A stretch of DNA of 64,000 nucleotides from positions 1 to 64,000 of the forward strand of contig SUUZ01000009.1 of the NCBI GenBank assembly GCA_015062235.1. The letters run 5' to 3'. The stretch comes from Alphaproteobacteria bacterium. Its GTDB lineage: Bacteria > Pseudomonadota > Alphaproteobacteria > RF32 > CAG-239. Shown one piece after another: positions 45,401 to 54,984 of this stretch; positions within the stretch are counted from its first letter, which is position 1, and every line of letters starts with the position of its first letter. The notes under the pieces are model-generated. The model saw only the letters and a list, made by a program, of their open reading frames with translations. It did not search any database and was not told the origin of the DNA. Both the position numbers and the translations under genes were made by a program.

Positions 45401-46414
45401 ATCTTTATAAATAATATTACCATCTTTATCCCTAGTAATATTTTCCATAAGAACTGATAAATTAGGATCTGTAGATAGGCCTGCTAAAACAACACCTCTT
45501 TCCAATTGTTGAGCAACCATCGATTTGTATATATTCAAAACTTCATCATTAGTTTTAGCATTAACAAGCGAAGATTTGTCTTTAAGGAGCTCTATAGTTG
45601 CACGTTGAGCAGCATTGGCCAAAAGTAATTGATTATATGCTTTTGTCTGTGCTTTTTGATCTGCTTCGGAAATATCACTTGCAAACTCATATTTAATTTT
45701 ACCAAGTAATTCTGCACAGTCAGAATAAAGATCATTAAGATTACCACCTGCATTATAAGCATCAAGAGATTTTACAGCATTATTTAAAGCACTATCGTTA
45801 TTTTCAATAGTTTTACCATCAACAAGATCCCATCCATTAGCTTCGGCCAATTTAGCTACAAAACTATCTTTAGCTTCTTGACTAATATCTTCAATGGCAC
45901 CAGATTTTTCAGCATTATCATAATTGACAAACACCTCATCATTAACATTTTCAATAGCAATATTTTTCAATTCTTGCTCTATCTTTTCTTTTGCTCCATT
46001 TATTTCAGCATTAAGTACATTTTGAGCTGTGTCATCTGTTTTAACAATTTTAGCAGCCTCTAATAAAGACTTACGTTGAAGGCGCGAGATAAGATCTTCT
46101 TTACTTTCCAAGTCCTTTTCTCGGCGGCTAATTTCATCATAAACAACATCAGCTACTGAAGCTTGTTCTTCAGCTTCACTATTTGAAGTAGCTAGTTTTT
46201 CATTCTTAAGATTATCTGTTCCTAAAACTTTTAAATATGATAAAAGATCATATGAAGAAACTGTTTTTAAATCTTCAATTGTTTCAAAGCTTAAAGCAAT
46301 AGCATCTTTTATAGCATTTTTTTCTTCATCACTATTAGCTCTACGCCACATATCATATAAATGTGTTGCTGTATGCTTTTTCCACCACTCTTCATCATCC
46401 CAGTAATTAGCCAT
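42440..46414 (-). CDS. Very large unknown protein (1324 residues)
   Basis: This protein is not recognised. Residues 1-400 are helical and charged, with coiled-coil-like stretches, and start with an aromatic cluster (YWDDEEWWKKH). Three Gly/Ala-rich hydrophobic segments lie at about 416-458, 500-530 and 581-600. Residues 610-1230 are rich in Thr, Val, Asn and Glu and look beta-rich, with runs similar to secreted or surface proteins. The C-terminus is short and helical. There is no N-terminal signal peptide and only a few Cys. AAGGAG precedes the ATG, and the gene stands alone. A membrane-inserting effector or structural protein is possible, but this is inference. Confidence 0.75.
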   Translation of the reverse strand: MANYWDDEEWWKKHTATHLYDMWRRANSDEEKNAIKDAIALSFETIEDLKTVSSYDLLSYLKVLGTDNLKNEKLATSNSEAEEQASVADVVYDEISRREKDLESKEDLISRLQRKSLLEAAKIVKTDDTAQNVLNAEINGAKEKIEQELKNIAIENVNDEVFVNYDNAEKSGAIEDISQEAKDSFVAKLAEANGWDLVDGKTIENNDSALNNAVKSLDAYNAGGNLNDLYSDCAELLGKIKYEFASDISEADQKAQTKAYNQLLLANAAQRATIELLKDKSSLVNAKTNDEVLNIYKSMVAQQLERGVVLAGLSTDPNLSVLMENITRDKDGNIIYKDGNENIENTIAGVLNGDIKLTSAAISVDTWWLENVEIPKVKTIIKPKADVNKLSFFKKCTNFLSAAYDNVVKKGGWKKIAVNVTIFGGAAALMAGPGWAIATGASIYAGWSTANAWLMPVYDSLTQEMHAKNIKGLGNKIKYIKENWARAKKAKMAEDGFKSRAWYRTAEGLAIGGLTGGIGAVGAIGSWTGTLLRQGSMIAGKAGSFFKSLFTRKSKKTDIINNGISVKKLQALRTAEGYLKQDKVALGAVVAGSVVCDLVKFDIQNDGPLTQAYNNVKELISNDTHVSDTTDLESVVSEQNVTPASETHDFSNVKADTNSTSIKVIGDGENEYLVAEIEVGGERSTVPVEYDESTGEYSANGTVVARDGSSGIELTEEGRVFKMQANEGVEAQANTEFQPYTDEKTGMTVWKEVETKNGVTETYMQDAKGNNYIRYEGLSTDHQVSEATYARLVNTINDKGNLNFTMKDGSQFTFKEAVEMMRERLRANPDRLPEGMGENQAIYLAMMRARYTGKIDILNDIKCNDNELTLLVEESKKYATNPGHIGRLITNRPLPTRVGPASEIGDPCTPSISRTTGLDVGIDNAEVDITSQNPVSNNVTVDMEDPHAEVETTYSRNKDNYPITLDSIAGEGSQVKGGDVRNFVTFVSDTDGVVTLNGTESSNIGVNYYAPHDATKIIANLKTPTSVVTDETTGATTITYEFEKGKTVSVILDKANNEGMRVGHFLINGKECIIDTQSSTALTHSLTENGVDNATYVSVNEDNMVPEGVPSGYGKIDTKIEEIANAQKGAIVPEEVAVTPRSIVTEPTTVSTPVQLTTEQINAIKFGENTQFTCTAIEDGKAVLAISGVEGVDRIKVVEPVHLDMRGATYTSEGISTYSTERATVTINTADSQELQVTYENGRATATMGNTPVLLDKGTCEAAEALTEKAFRDKHIDIEIDLHNSFTDKVVNAIETFKNNNQSTSKELVSTIMHQTKSGNKGMA

Positions 46415-46668
46415 GCCTTCATCTCCTTAAAAAGGTTTTTTAATCTTACAATTACTCGGATAATACACTATTTTTCAGTTTCTTGCAATACTTTTTTGTC
46501 TAAAATTTTGCTTTTCCCTTTAAAATAAGACTAATCCATACATTTACTTGGTGTTTTAATAGAAAAAAGCTAAATTTTGAACAAAAGGAAACAATACTAT
46601 TTGTCCAGATAGAGAATAATCATACTAAAAACAAATATTTTTAGACTTTACGACCAAAACTAGGAGCT

Positions 46669-48024
46669 TTATTTATCTTTATCAGCGTAAGGATTACCTG
46701 TTTTACGAACAGTAATTCTAATCGGAATACCGCCTAAATCAAAGGTTTCACGCAAATTATTAGTTAAATATCTCAAATACGAATCAGGTAGTCCCTCAGG
46801 ATTACTCGAAAATATATAAAATGCTGGCGGTCTAGATTTAGCTTGTGTAATATAGCGTAATTTTATTCTGCGTTTATTTTTTCCTAAAGGAGGAGGGTTA
46901 TTATCCAATATATCAGCAAACCACTGATTTAAAGGCGAAGTTGGTATACGTTTGTTCCATCTATCATAAACTTTAAATACTGCTCGCATCAATTTATCAA
47001 GGTTTTCTTTTTTTAAGGCTGAAATTGTGACTGTAGGAATTCCTTCTGCCTGAGTCAAAGAAGTCATTAATTTATAGTTTAACCTATCCAAAGTTTCTTT
47101 ACGATTAGCTATATCCCATTTATTTACAGCAATAACCAAAGCTCTTCCTTCATCTAAAACTTGTCTAGCAATAGTCAAGTCTTGTTTATCTAATACGGCA
47201 TCAGCATCTAAAACTAAAACTACAACTTGAGCCATAAAAGCAGCGTGTTTGGTTGCAGCAGCAGACATTTTCTCCAAACTATCATCAACTCTTGATTGTT
47301 TACGCAATCCTGCTGTATCAACAAGATTTATTCTTCGTCCCATATATTCCCACTCGTTTGTTATTGCATCACGAGTGACTCCAGCTTCTGGTCCTGTTAG
47401 CATTCTTTCGTCATCTAACAAAGCATTAACAAGTGTCGATTTACCTACATTAGGACGACCAACAATAGCCAATTGGATAGGTTTCTGGTGAGTTTCTGAT
47501 GTTTCATCTGTATCATTTTCTATAACAAGATTTTCTGCAATATCTTTCAAAGCCTCATATAAATCTTGTATTCCCAAACCATGTTCCGCTGAAAAGGCTA
47601 TAGGATGTCCTAAACCTAGTTTATAAGCTTCATATATACTATCTTCTTGTAATTTTCCTTCACATTTATTAGCAAGCAACACCACAGGTTTACCTGTTTG
47701 ACGCACTATATCAGCAAAGTGTTCATCATAAGGTTGGATACCCGCTCTTGCATCAAATAGAAACAACGCAACATCAGCATCATCTATTGCCTTTTGTGTT
47801 TGTAACCACATGCGTTGCTCAATATTGTCAGTATTAGAATATTCATATCCAGCTGTATCAATAATTTCTAAGTCAAGCCCATGTAATTTTGCCGATGTAA
47901 TTTTACGATCACGAGTAACCCCAGGTTTATCATGAACAATAGCTACTTTTCTCCCTGCAAGACGATTAAACAAAGTAGATTTTCCAACATTTGGACGTCC
48001 AATTATTGCAACTTTTAAAGCCAT
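46669..48024 (-). CDS. der: Ribosome biogenesis GTPase Der
   Basis: Der/EngA (451 residues) is a two-GTPase protein needed to assemble the 50S ribosomal subunit. Each G domain has a P-loop (GRPNVGKSTLFN near residue 9; GRPNVGKSTLVN near 190), DTAGYE/DTAGLR and NKCE/NKWD. The C-terminal KH-like domain ends in RKTGNPYADKDK. It starts 10 nt after the bamB stop in a leftward run. Confidence 0.98.
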   Translation of the reverse strand: MALKVAIIGRPNVGKSTLFNRLAGRKVAIVHDKPGVTRDRKITSAKLHGLDLEIIDTAGYEYSNTDNIEQRMWLQTQKAIDDADVALFLFDARAGIQPYDEHFADIVRQTGKPVVLLANKCEGKLQEDSIYEAYKLGLGHPIAFSAEHGLGIQDLYEALKDIAENLVIENDTDETSETHQKPIQLAIVGRPNVGKSTLVNALLDDERMLTGPEAGVTRDAITNEWEYMGRRINLVDTAGLRKQSRVDDSLEKMSAAATKHAAFMAQVVVLVLDADAVLDKQDLTIARQVLDEGRALVIAVNKWDIANRKETLDRLNYKLMTSLTQAEGIPTVTISALKKENLDKLMRAVFKVYDRWNKRIPTSPLNQWFADILDNNPPPLGKNKRRIKLRYITQAKSRPPAFYIFSSNPEGLPDSYLRYLTNNLRETFDLGGIPIRITVRKTGNPYADKDK

Positions 48025-48034
48025 ATTTATTCTC

Positions 48035-49345
48035 TTACTTATAAGCCGTTAAATCAGCCTCTTTTGTTGTTAAAAGCAGAATCTCATCAACCATAATAGG
48101 TGCGGTTTCAACACCTTCTTCAATATCTGCAACCCCCATTATCCTACCATTATAAGGAGAAATAGAAAAGAGTTTTCCAATAGATGACGCCACCAACAAA
48201 GCATCATTTGCTAACAAAGGACCAGATGTAAATACACCAATTTTATTATCACCATTTGCATAAGGAATAATGGTATTCCAAACAATTTTACCATCGTCTT
48301 TGTTAATAGCAACTAAATCACCATCAGTAGTGAGTACAAACAGAAAACGTCCAGCCAACCAAGGTTGTGAAGATGCCGCAATTTCTTTTTGCCAAATTTT
48401 CGCTCCTGTCCTAATATCAATAGCAACTAACGGAGCATTATAACCAATAGCAAATACCTTATCTTCATCAATTATAGGATTAGCTTTAACAGCCGTAATA
48501 TCTGCCATCGATTCGGTGCTAGCACTTGAAACAAGCCATTCTGACCACAGAGGTGTTCCTGTTGATGCCTTATAAGCCTGAACTTGTCCATTTGAAAAAG
48601 CTGCAACAATTAAATCCTTTTTAGGACTATATGCAGGAGACGCGCCTCCAATCATTGTTGTAACTTCTTCCTCCAACTTATCTTTCCATAAAACATCGCC
48701 AGAATTTATATTAAGAGCATAAAGACCGTTGTCTAAAGTCTGGACAACAACTAAGTCTTCGTTAACAGTTGGAGCAATTCTAATAGGTGATTTTAGATCT
48801 TGTTGCCAAACAATACTACCATCTGTTTTATCTAAGGCAAAAACCAAACCATAACCAGTTGTAGCATAAAGTTTATCACCATAAACAGCTATTCCCGCAC
48901 CAGATATTGATGCTTCCTCAGCCATTTCATTAGATGGTGTCAATTGTCTTTCCCAAATATCTTCACCATTTTCAATATCAAAGGACTGTATTAATCCCTC
49001 TGCATCAATTGTATATACAAAACGTCCATCAGATACAGGAGTTGCAATTAATACATTACGTTTTGAAGATCCCTCACCAAAAGAAACATTCCAAATTTCA
49101 TCTAAATTACCACCAGCTCGTAAATGTCCCCCAACATGTTCAGATGTCAATCCTTTTTGTGTCCAAGAATAATTAACTTTAGCTTTCGGTAATTTAATTT
49201 TTATTGCACGAGCATCTGGTTTAATATTGTTATTTTCTCGAATAACACTAACACGTTCGCCATCAATGTTCAGAGGTTCTTTTTCAAGCATTCCACAACC
49301 AGCTAAGGCTGTTGCCATAATACACCCATATACTAACTTTTTCAT
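48035..49345 (-). CDS. bamB: Outer-membrane protein assembly factor BamB
   Basis: BamB (436 residues) is a beta-propeller lipoprotein of the Bam complex that inserts outer-membrane proteins. The lipobox is LAGC (Cys18). PQQ-like repeats run through the rest, e.g. VYTIDAEGLIQSFDIENGED, YATTGYGLVFALDKTDGSIV and LYALNINSGDVLWKD. The order (YfgM-like)-bamB-der is conserved in many Proteobacteria. Confidence 0.95.
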   Translation of the reverse strand: MKKLVYGCIMATALAGCGMLEKEPLNIDGERVSVIRENNNIKPDARAIKIKLPKAKVNYSWTQKGLTSEHVGGHLRAGGNLDEIWNVSFGEGSSKRNVLIATPVSDGRFVYTIDAEGLIQSFDIENGEDIWERQLTPSNEMAEEASISGAGIAVYGDKLYATTGYGLVFALDKTDGSIVWQQDLKSPIRIAPTVNEDLVVVQTLDNGLYALNINSGDVLWKDKLEEEVTTMIGGASPAYSPKKDLIVAAFSNGQVQAYKASTGTPLWSEWLVSSASTESMADITAVKANPIIDEDKVFAIGYNAPLVAIDIRTGAKIWQKEIAASSQPWLAGRFLFVLTTDGDLVAINKDDGKIVWNTIIPYANGDNKIGVFTSGPLLANDALLVASSIGKLFSISPYNGRIMGVADIEEGVETAPIMVDEILLLTTKEADLTAYK

Positions 49346-49366
49346 ATCTGGATCTTCCTATATCAA

Positions 49367-50044
49367 TTATTGTTCATTTAAGAGATTTACCATGTCTAAC
49401 GCTCTGGATTTGATGGTTTCAGAAACATCAGCAGAAGTAGCGATTTTCTGGTACTGAGCTTTAGCTGATTCAATGTCATTTTCTCTAATATAAAGCATTG
49501 CCATCAATTCATGAGCAATCTCGAATCCCTTTTCTTTTTCAAGCATTGGCTGCAATAAAACCATAATCTCATCTTTTGAAGCATCTGTATCCAATTTATA
49601 TGAGACTAATTTTAAAGATGCCACATCACGCATCTGTGGAATAGTATTTTTACTTTCTATAAGAGCTTTCAGCACAGCCAAAGCATCTTCTTTTTTTCCT
49701 TGCTCTAAATAAATATTAGCAATTTGCATTTTGGCCAAATCATCATATATTCCTGATGCTTTTTCCGCTAAAGTTGTGTAAATTTCAAGGCTTTCATCAA
49801 TACGACCTTGATTTTGTAAGGACATCGCAACAGAATAGGCATTAGATAGCTCTTGATTCTTCTTATCACGCCAATTTCTGATACTTTCGAAACTAATTGC
49901 AACAGTTAAAACCAAAGCAACACCAACGATGATAAATAATCCATATTTATTCCATAGTTGTTGCAACTCTTCATTTTTAACGTCTTCGACCACCTCTCTT
50001 AAAAGAGCGTCTTCGTTAATTTGATTTTGCAATTTTTTCTTCAT
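49367..50044 (-). CDS. YfgM-like membrane TPR protein
   Basis: This 225-residue protein has an N-terminal cytoplasmic stretch, one membrane helix (about residues 37-55) and a periplasmic region of TPR-like repeats (DDLAKMQIANIYLEQGKKED). It matches the YfgM/TPR_21 family, a partner of PpiD and the Sec translocon in E. coli. The ATG at 50044 has GGAGAT upstream and is preferred over the longer frame that adds nine residues. Its place directly before bamB is the conserved one. Confidence 0.9.
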   Translation of the reverse strand: MKKKLQNQINEDALLREVVEDVKNEELQQLWNKYGLFIIVGVALVLTVAISFESIRNWRDKKNQELSNAYSVAMSLQNQGRIDESLEIYTTLAEKASGIYDDLAKMQIANIYLEQGKKEDALAVLKALIESKNTIPQMRDVASLKLVSYKLDTDASKDEIMVLLQPMLEKEKGFEIAHELMAMLYIRENDIESAKAQYQKIATSADVSETIKSRALDMVNLLNEQ

Positions 50045-50124
50045 CAAATATCTCCATCCAAAACAAAACACCTATTGCTTAAATATATACTTGAACAATA
50101 CAATTTAAGCAAAACAAATTTTAA

Positions 50125-51297
50125 TTATTTTATAATTTCGTGAATTAAAAAACGTTTTATCCACTGCAAATCTTTGATTGACATCTTAGCTCCGAACGTA
50201 ATTGTGTTATCTTCTGATATAACAGATACAAAATAACGTCCTGTTGCAGGATTTTCCGTAACCTCAATAGCCTCAATATCTTTCTTAAAAATTTCATTAT
50301 GTTTAGTTGAAAACAACATATACTTATGCGTATTTACAATTTTGTGTTTTTTTATAACAAGTTTTTCTTTTCTAAATAATATTTGAACAGCAATAAATAT
50401 AATGCTTAATGCAACAATTAACATAACATATAAGGTTGAAGCATAAGTCTGACGAAAAGCATCAAAATTTAACAAAACCAATAATACAACAGATCCAATC
50501 AACAAAATAGCTAACCAAGCAAGTAAATTGTAAGCATCCCACACAATCTTTCTAACTTTTAAAACCATTTTATCTTTTTTACGTACAAAATCGACACTGC
50601 TAGGCAGACTATCATAAGAGTCATAGGTGTCTTTTATAATATTCATTTTAACTAACTGACTAACAGATTTATTAAGATTCTTAAGATCAATAGATTTTAA
50701 TCCATCATCAGTATTAATTAATGCTGGCAATTTAAATGCTCTAGCATATTCTTTCCATTTTTTCCTAACTCCGTTTGGTGACGTCGACAAATAAAGAGGA
50801 ACAATTTTTTCAGAATTAGGATGATATAATTCTACAACATAGCGATTATGTGTTAAAAAACCAGATTGTAAAAATTCAACCCTAAATCTAACACCTGTAT
50901 AGTTTTGTAAATCTTCTTGCAAGATTATTTTATCACGCCAAATTGGGCGTTTAATAATTACAACTTTTTTTCCAAGAAATTTATATTTATTATAACGCAT
51001 ATATATCAATATATTCGTTATTACGATTCCCAATCCTACAATTACAAAACATAAATCAAAAAACCAAACAGCTAAAAAAGGCTTGTAGTCAGCAGTTTCT
51101 ATAGCAGGTATCACAAGATCGCCACCAGTTTTAAGTCCATTGAACCATTCGTATATCCCAAGTAAAAATAATAAAAAACCAAAAACAATTCCAGGTAGTA
51201 AAAGTTTAAGCTCAGCCCTATCGGTCAAAAAAGACTTACGATTTTTATAACTCAATTCAAGCTTATTGCTAAAATGGTTGGGTGTAACATTATTCAT
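50125..51297 (-). CDS. Hypothetical four-helix membrane protein
   Basis: This 390-residue protein is not recognised. Hydrophobic pairs lie at about residues 30-50 plus 75-100, and 255-280 plus 290-310. Each pair is followed by a mixed alpha/beta part with a repeated pattern (KKVVIIKRPIWRDKIIL and KLVIKKHKIVNTHKYML), which suggests two related halves of a PH-like or DUF-type module. The start at 51297 is chosen because GAGG precedes this ATG; a TTG five codons earlier is in frame. Confidence 0.65.
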   Translation of the reverse strand: MNNVTPNHFSNKLELSYKNRKSFLTDRAELKLLLPGIVFGFLLFLLGIYEWFNGLKTGGDLVIPAIETADYKPFLAVWFFDLCFVIVGLGIVITNILIYMRYNKYKFLGKKVVIIKRPIWRDKIILQEDLQNYTGVRFRVEFLQSGFLTHNRYVVELYHPNSEKIVPLYLSTSPNGVRKKWKEYARAFKLPALINTDDGLKSIDLKNLNKSVSQLVKMNIIKDTYDSYDSLPSSVDFVRKKDKMVLKVRKIVWDAYNLLAWLAILLIGSVVLLVLLNFDAFRQTYASTLYVMLIVALSIIFIAVQILFRKEKLVIKKHKIVNTHKYMLFSTKHNEIFKKDIEAIEVTENPATGRYFVSVISEDNTITFGAKMSIKDLQWIKRFLIHEIIK

Positions 51298-51447
51298 AAA
51301 TATTTTCCTCAAAACCTTATTTAAGTTGATATTACTTATGCTATCTCAAAAGTTTTAAATATCCATTATTTTTTTGCAAATTTTATCATATTTTAATAAT
51401 ATTGCCTATAATGTTAAACTAAATAATAATTATTGCAAGGAACAAAA

Positions 51448-53127
51448 ATGGGAAATTTCGAAATTTTTTCACAAGCACAAAATATGCATGCATCATTTTT
51501 TGCCATTGCTTGCTTACTATTATGTAGTATTCTAGCAGCTAAAGAAGATCGCCTTTTTTCAGCTATAAGTTTTTTGACAATAGCAATTGTATTTGATTTT
51601 TTTGGCGTATGGGTAGAAGCAAAAGCTGTTGTTGCTTTCGATAAAGGTTTAGCCATAGAAACGTACACAATGTTTGAGTTGGCACTATTTTTAATATCAA
51701 TGATTTTTATGTCCTTAGCAGCATCAAGATTTATATCTGTTTCATCAGATTCTTCATTATTACCTGTTTGGATTTTAGGGGGATTAGGTTCTTTTGCTGT
51801 AATTTTGTTTACGGTTATAATGCCTGCAGGTGATGCTGTTAATAGTATGAGGATAATGTTTCCTTTAGCAGGATTTCTATACTTAGCTGTAGGCTTGTTT
51901 GCACGTTTTTCGTCTTCTAACAACAGTGGTTATATTACAGCTTTTATAGTGAGTATTATAGCAATAATTAGTATATCTATTAAATTTTTTGAGATATATT
52001 CAGCTTGGTATCTGAGCTTGGTTTTATATATTGGTTTTGCATTTAGCTTTCTATTAATGAAAAGTAATGTGATAAATGATAAGTACCAAAAAGCAGAGCA
52101 AGATATTGAAAAATACAATCGTCGTATTGAAGATATTATCAAATCTTCTCCTTTTCCAATAATTATTTCGCGCTTAACTGATGATAAAATAATATTGGCA
52201 AATAACAATGCTATTAAACTTTTTGGAATTAATTCCCAACAAATAAATCAATATCATCTGAAAGACTTTTTTGCCGATTCGAATAATCGTCGAATACTAC
52301 TTGAGAAGATTGAAGAAAGTAAAGAAGTACAAGATTTTGAAGTATTGATAAAAACAGCTTCTACAGAAACGCCTTTCTGGCTTTTAACATCGGCTAATAT
52401 AATTGATTATAACTATGATGTTGCTCTTTATTCAGCATTTCAGGATATTACTTCTCGTAAAAATAGAGAAGAATTGCTTCAAAATCAAGCGACAAGAGAT
52501 CCGCTAACTTCTCTTTATAATCGTCGTTATTTTGAAGAAGAAGTTAAAAAGCAAATTATCAAAGCTAAAACGACTAATTTACCATACAGTATTTTAATGT
52601 TAGACGCCGATCATTTCAAAAAAGTAAATGACACCTACGGACATAAGGTTGGTGATAAGGTTTTGATAGAGCTTGCAACACGAGCTGAAAAGGCGCTCAG
52701 AGACAAAGATATTGTTGCTCGTTATGGAGGGGAAGAATTTATAATTTTTCTGCCAGAGATTAATGTAATTCAGGCAGAAAAAGTTGCTGATCGTTTGCGT
52801 CAGAGTATTTCAACAATAGTCGTTTATTCTGATGATAATCAAGAAGTGCGTTTCACGGTTTCTGTTGGTGTATCTTCATCAGATATATCAGATAATGTTG
52901 ATACTCTTGTAAAGACAGCAGATGAAGCACTATATCGAGCAAAACAAAACGGACGTAATAGGGTGGAAGTCTTTACTAAAAATGATTTAAAACATTTTGA
53001 AGAACAAGGAATGCAACTAGTCAAAAATGAAAAGAAAAATCAGCATCCAATTTTTGATAAAGAAAATTCTGCAGAGATATCGTTGCTAGATGGAGCAGAT
53101 ACTCAAGATACTAAAATTGTTTCTTAA
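51448..53127 (+). CDS. Membrane-bound PAS-GGDEF diguanylate cyclase
   Basis: This 559-residue protein has about seven hydrophobic helices (residues 10-200), a PAS domain (about 215-340) and a C-terminal GGDEF domain (about 350-510). RDPLTSLYNRRYFEEE and RYGGEEFIIFLPE (GGEEF at 427-431) are complete, so it should make c-di-GMP from two GTP. The I-site RxxD cannot be confirmed with confidence. AAGGA precedes the ATG at 51448. It starts a rightward run with the RNA methyltransferase gene. Confidence 0.92.
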   Translation: MGNFEIFSQAQNMHASFFAIACLLLCSILAAKEDRLFSAISFLTIAIVFDFFGVWVEAKAVVAFDKGLAIETYTMFELALFLISMIFMSLAASRFISVSSDSSLLPVWILGGLGSFAVILFTVIMPAGDAVNSMRIMFPLAGFLYLAVGLFARFSSSNNSGYITAFIVSIIAIISISIKFFEIYSAWYLSLVLYIGFAFSFLLMKSNVINDKYQKAEQDIEKYNRRIEDIIKSSPFPIIISRLTDDKIILANNNAIKLFGINSQQINQYHLKDFFADSNNRRILLEKIEESKEVQDFEVLIKTASTETPFWLLTSANIIDYNYDVALYSAFQDITSRKNREELLQNQATRDPLTSLYNRRYFEEEVKKQIIKAKTTNLPYSILMLDADHFKKVNDTYGHKVGDKVLIELATRAEKALRDKDIVARYGGEEFIIFLPEINVIQAEKVADRLRQSISTIVVYSDDNQEVRFTVSVGVSSSDISDNVDTLVKTADEALYRAKQNGRNRVEVFTKNDLKHFEEQGMQLVKNEKKNQHPIFDKENSAEISLLDGADTQDTKIVS

Positions 53128-53141
53128 GGAAAGAAATTTAT

Positions 53142-54269
53142 ATGAGTTGTCCTCTAAGTAAAATATGCGGTGGTTGTTCCTATCGTGACATGGATATTTC
53201 ATCATATCACCAACTTAAGCAGCATAATTTTAACAAAATAATCACTAGTATTACAGATTCAAATTTTAAAATTTGTGATCCTATTTTTATTGAAGATGGG
53301 TGTCGACGCAGAGCAACATTAACATTTGAATACAAAAAGAAAAAACTGATATTAGGTTTTAATCAAGAGAGTTCACATAAAATCATAGATATTAATCATT
53401 GTCCATTGCTTACACCTGCTATAAACAATACATTATCATCAATACGCAAATTATTAGAGATGATATGTAGTGAAGGTTGGAATGAAAAAAAAGGTAAAAA
53501 AATCATTGCTCACAATATCACCAATGGCGACGTATTTATGTGTGAGGCTGATAATGGATTAGATATTGTGCTAGAATATAATGAAGATATTACTCTTTTT
53601 CATCGTATGGCTATATCAGAAATTGTACAGTCGACTACAAATGTTATTAGGATATCTCATAGGCGAACACCTTTTTCTAACACTGAAACAATAATTGAGA
53701 AGGCAAAACCTTACATTAAAATAGGAAAATATGACGTTTATATCCCAGCAGGTACGTTTTTACAACCATCACGCGAAGGACAACAATCTTTAAGCAATTT
53801 AGTGATGCAATATATGAAAAACTCTAAAGGTCAAATTGCCGATTTATTTTGTGGCGTGGGAACTTTCTCGTATTTATTAGCTGATATTCCCAATGTTCAA
53901 ATTACAGCAATTGATTCTTCGGAAACACTTCTCAAGGGGTTTCAATCATCGGTAAATTACAATAAAATAACAAATATCAAAACAATAAATAAAAACCTTT
54001 TTAAATATCCTCTAGATAGCGAAGAATTAAAATCTTTTAGTGCTATTTTATTTGATCCTCCACGAGCAGGAGCCAGAGCTGTTTGTCAAGAATTAGCTAA
54101 CTCAGACTATAAACCAGAGATTGTTGTTGCTATTTCATGCAATCCCTCCACATTTGTTAATGATGCAAATATTTTAATAGGCGGAGGATACAAACTGATT
54201 GAAATTACCATGGTTGATCAGTTTATTTATTCTAATCACAGCGAGCTAGTTGCCTTCTTTACAAAATAG
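53142..54269 (+). CDS. RlmD/TrmA-family RNA (uracil-5-)-methyltransferase
   Basis: This 375-residue protein belongs to the RumA/TrmA family. The N-terminus holds Fe-S cysteines (CPLSKICGGC, plus NHCPLL). A SAM-binding Rossmann domain follows with LFCGVGTFSYLLA, the FDPPRAG motif, and the catalytic Cys in ISCNPSTF. The TRAM domain that precedes the cluster in RlmD is absent, so the protein begins at the cluster itself, as in the RlmC type and related short members. The exact rRNA or tRNA target cannot be given. Confidence 0.9.
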   Translation: MSCPLSKICGGCSYRDMDISSYHQLKQHNFNKIITSITDSNFKICDPIFIEDGCRRRATLTFEYKKKKLILGFNQESSHKIIDINHCPLLTPAINNTLSSIRKLLEMICSEGWNEKKGKKIIAHNITNGDVFMCEADNGLDIVLEYNEDITLFHRMAISEIVQSTTNVIRISHRRTPFSNTETIIEKAKPYIKIGKYDVYIPAGTFLQPSREGQQSLSNLVMQYMKNSKGQIADLFCGVGTFSYLLADIPNVQITAIDSSETLLKGFQSSVNYNKITNIKTINKNLFKYPLDSEELKSFSAILFDPPRAGARAVCQELANSDYKPEIVVAISCNPSTFVNDANILIGGGYKLIEITMVDQFIYSNHSELVAFFTK

Positions 54270-54315
54270 AAGATATAATTTATATTGCAAACAAATGTAA
54301 TAAGGTTTGTTATCC

Positions 54316-54972
54316 ATGAGAAAATTTTTAATCCTAGGTTTTGTTTGCTTACTATCGGCATGTTCTTACGTCGACTCTTCTGAATATGAGTGTCCAAAAA
54401 TATCAATACCACGAGAAACTACACGTTCATATCAAAACAATGGACAATTTGACGAATTTCAAATAAATTTAGTCGGTTTTGAGAGTTTCTGTTATACCGA
54501 GCCAGTGACAAATCGTCGCTATGCTTCTATCACTCCAACATTTAAGGTTCGCCGTCTTGAAGCAAGTTCTGTTTCTAGTATTGATACCAGTTTTTATATT
54601 AAAACTTCAATTAACGCTGAAGATTATTTAGGTATTCGCAATTATAATCAAGTTTTGAATATTCCAACATCTTCCAAGGAAGTAATTGTTACAGGAAAAC
54701 AAACAATAACACGCATACCAACACAGCCATATAATAATTTCGAAATATATATTGGTATGACAATGAATAATGAAGCCTTTTCGAAAGCTAATAAGAAATT
54801 TGATATTGATTATCGCTATTTATCAGAAGACGAGCTTGCAAAACAGAATGATGCTTTAATTGAAAATGTTTATCTTGAAGTAAGAGACGACGAAGAGGTT
54901 GTTTATTCAGAATTTGATAAAAAACCAATAGTTGTTAAAAAAGATCGCCCACAAAATAATTGTCAAAATTAA
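54316..54972 (+). CDS. Hypothetical lipoprotein
   Basis: This 218-residue protein has a signal ending LSAC (Cys16). The mature part is predominantly beta, with CPKISIPRETTRSYQ near the start and RRYASITPTFKVRRLE. The C-terminus is rich in Glu, Asp and Lys. It is not recognised as a named family. The ATG at 54316 is chosen over an in-frame TTG three codons earlier. tkt follows after 12 nt. Confidence 0.75.
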   Translation: MRKFLILGFVCLLSACSYVDSSEYECPKISIPRETTRSYQNNGQFDEFQINLVGFESFCYTEPVTNRRYASITPTFKVRRLEASSVSSIDTSFYIKTSINAEDYLGIRNYNQVLNIPTSSKEVIVTGKQTITRIPTQPYNNFEIYIGMTMNNEAFSKANKKFDIDYRYLSEDELAKQNDALIENVYLEVRDDEEVVYSEFDKKPIVVKKDRPQNNCQN

Positions 54973-54984
54973 GAGGAGAAAGCA

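Noticed and set aside
51414..51923. Long open frame (169 codons) on the minus strand
   Set aside because: It lies wholly antisense to the N-terminal membrane region of the diguanylate cyclase gene, which has a good start and domains; the antisense product has low-complexity composition and no ribosome-binding site.
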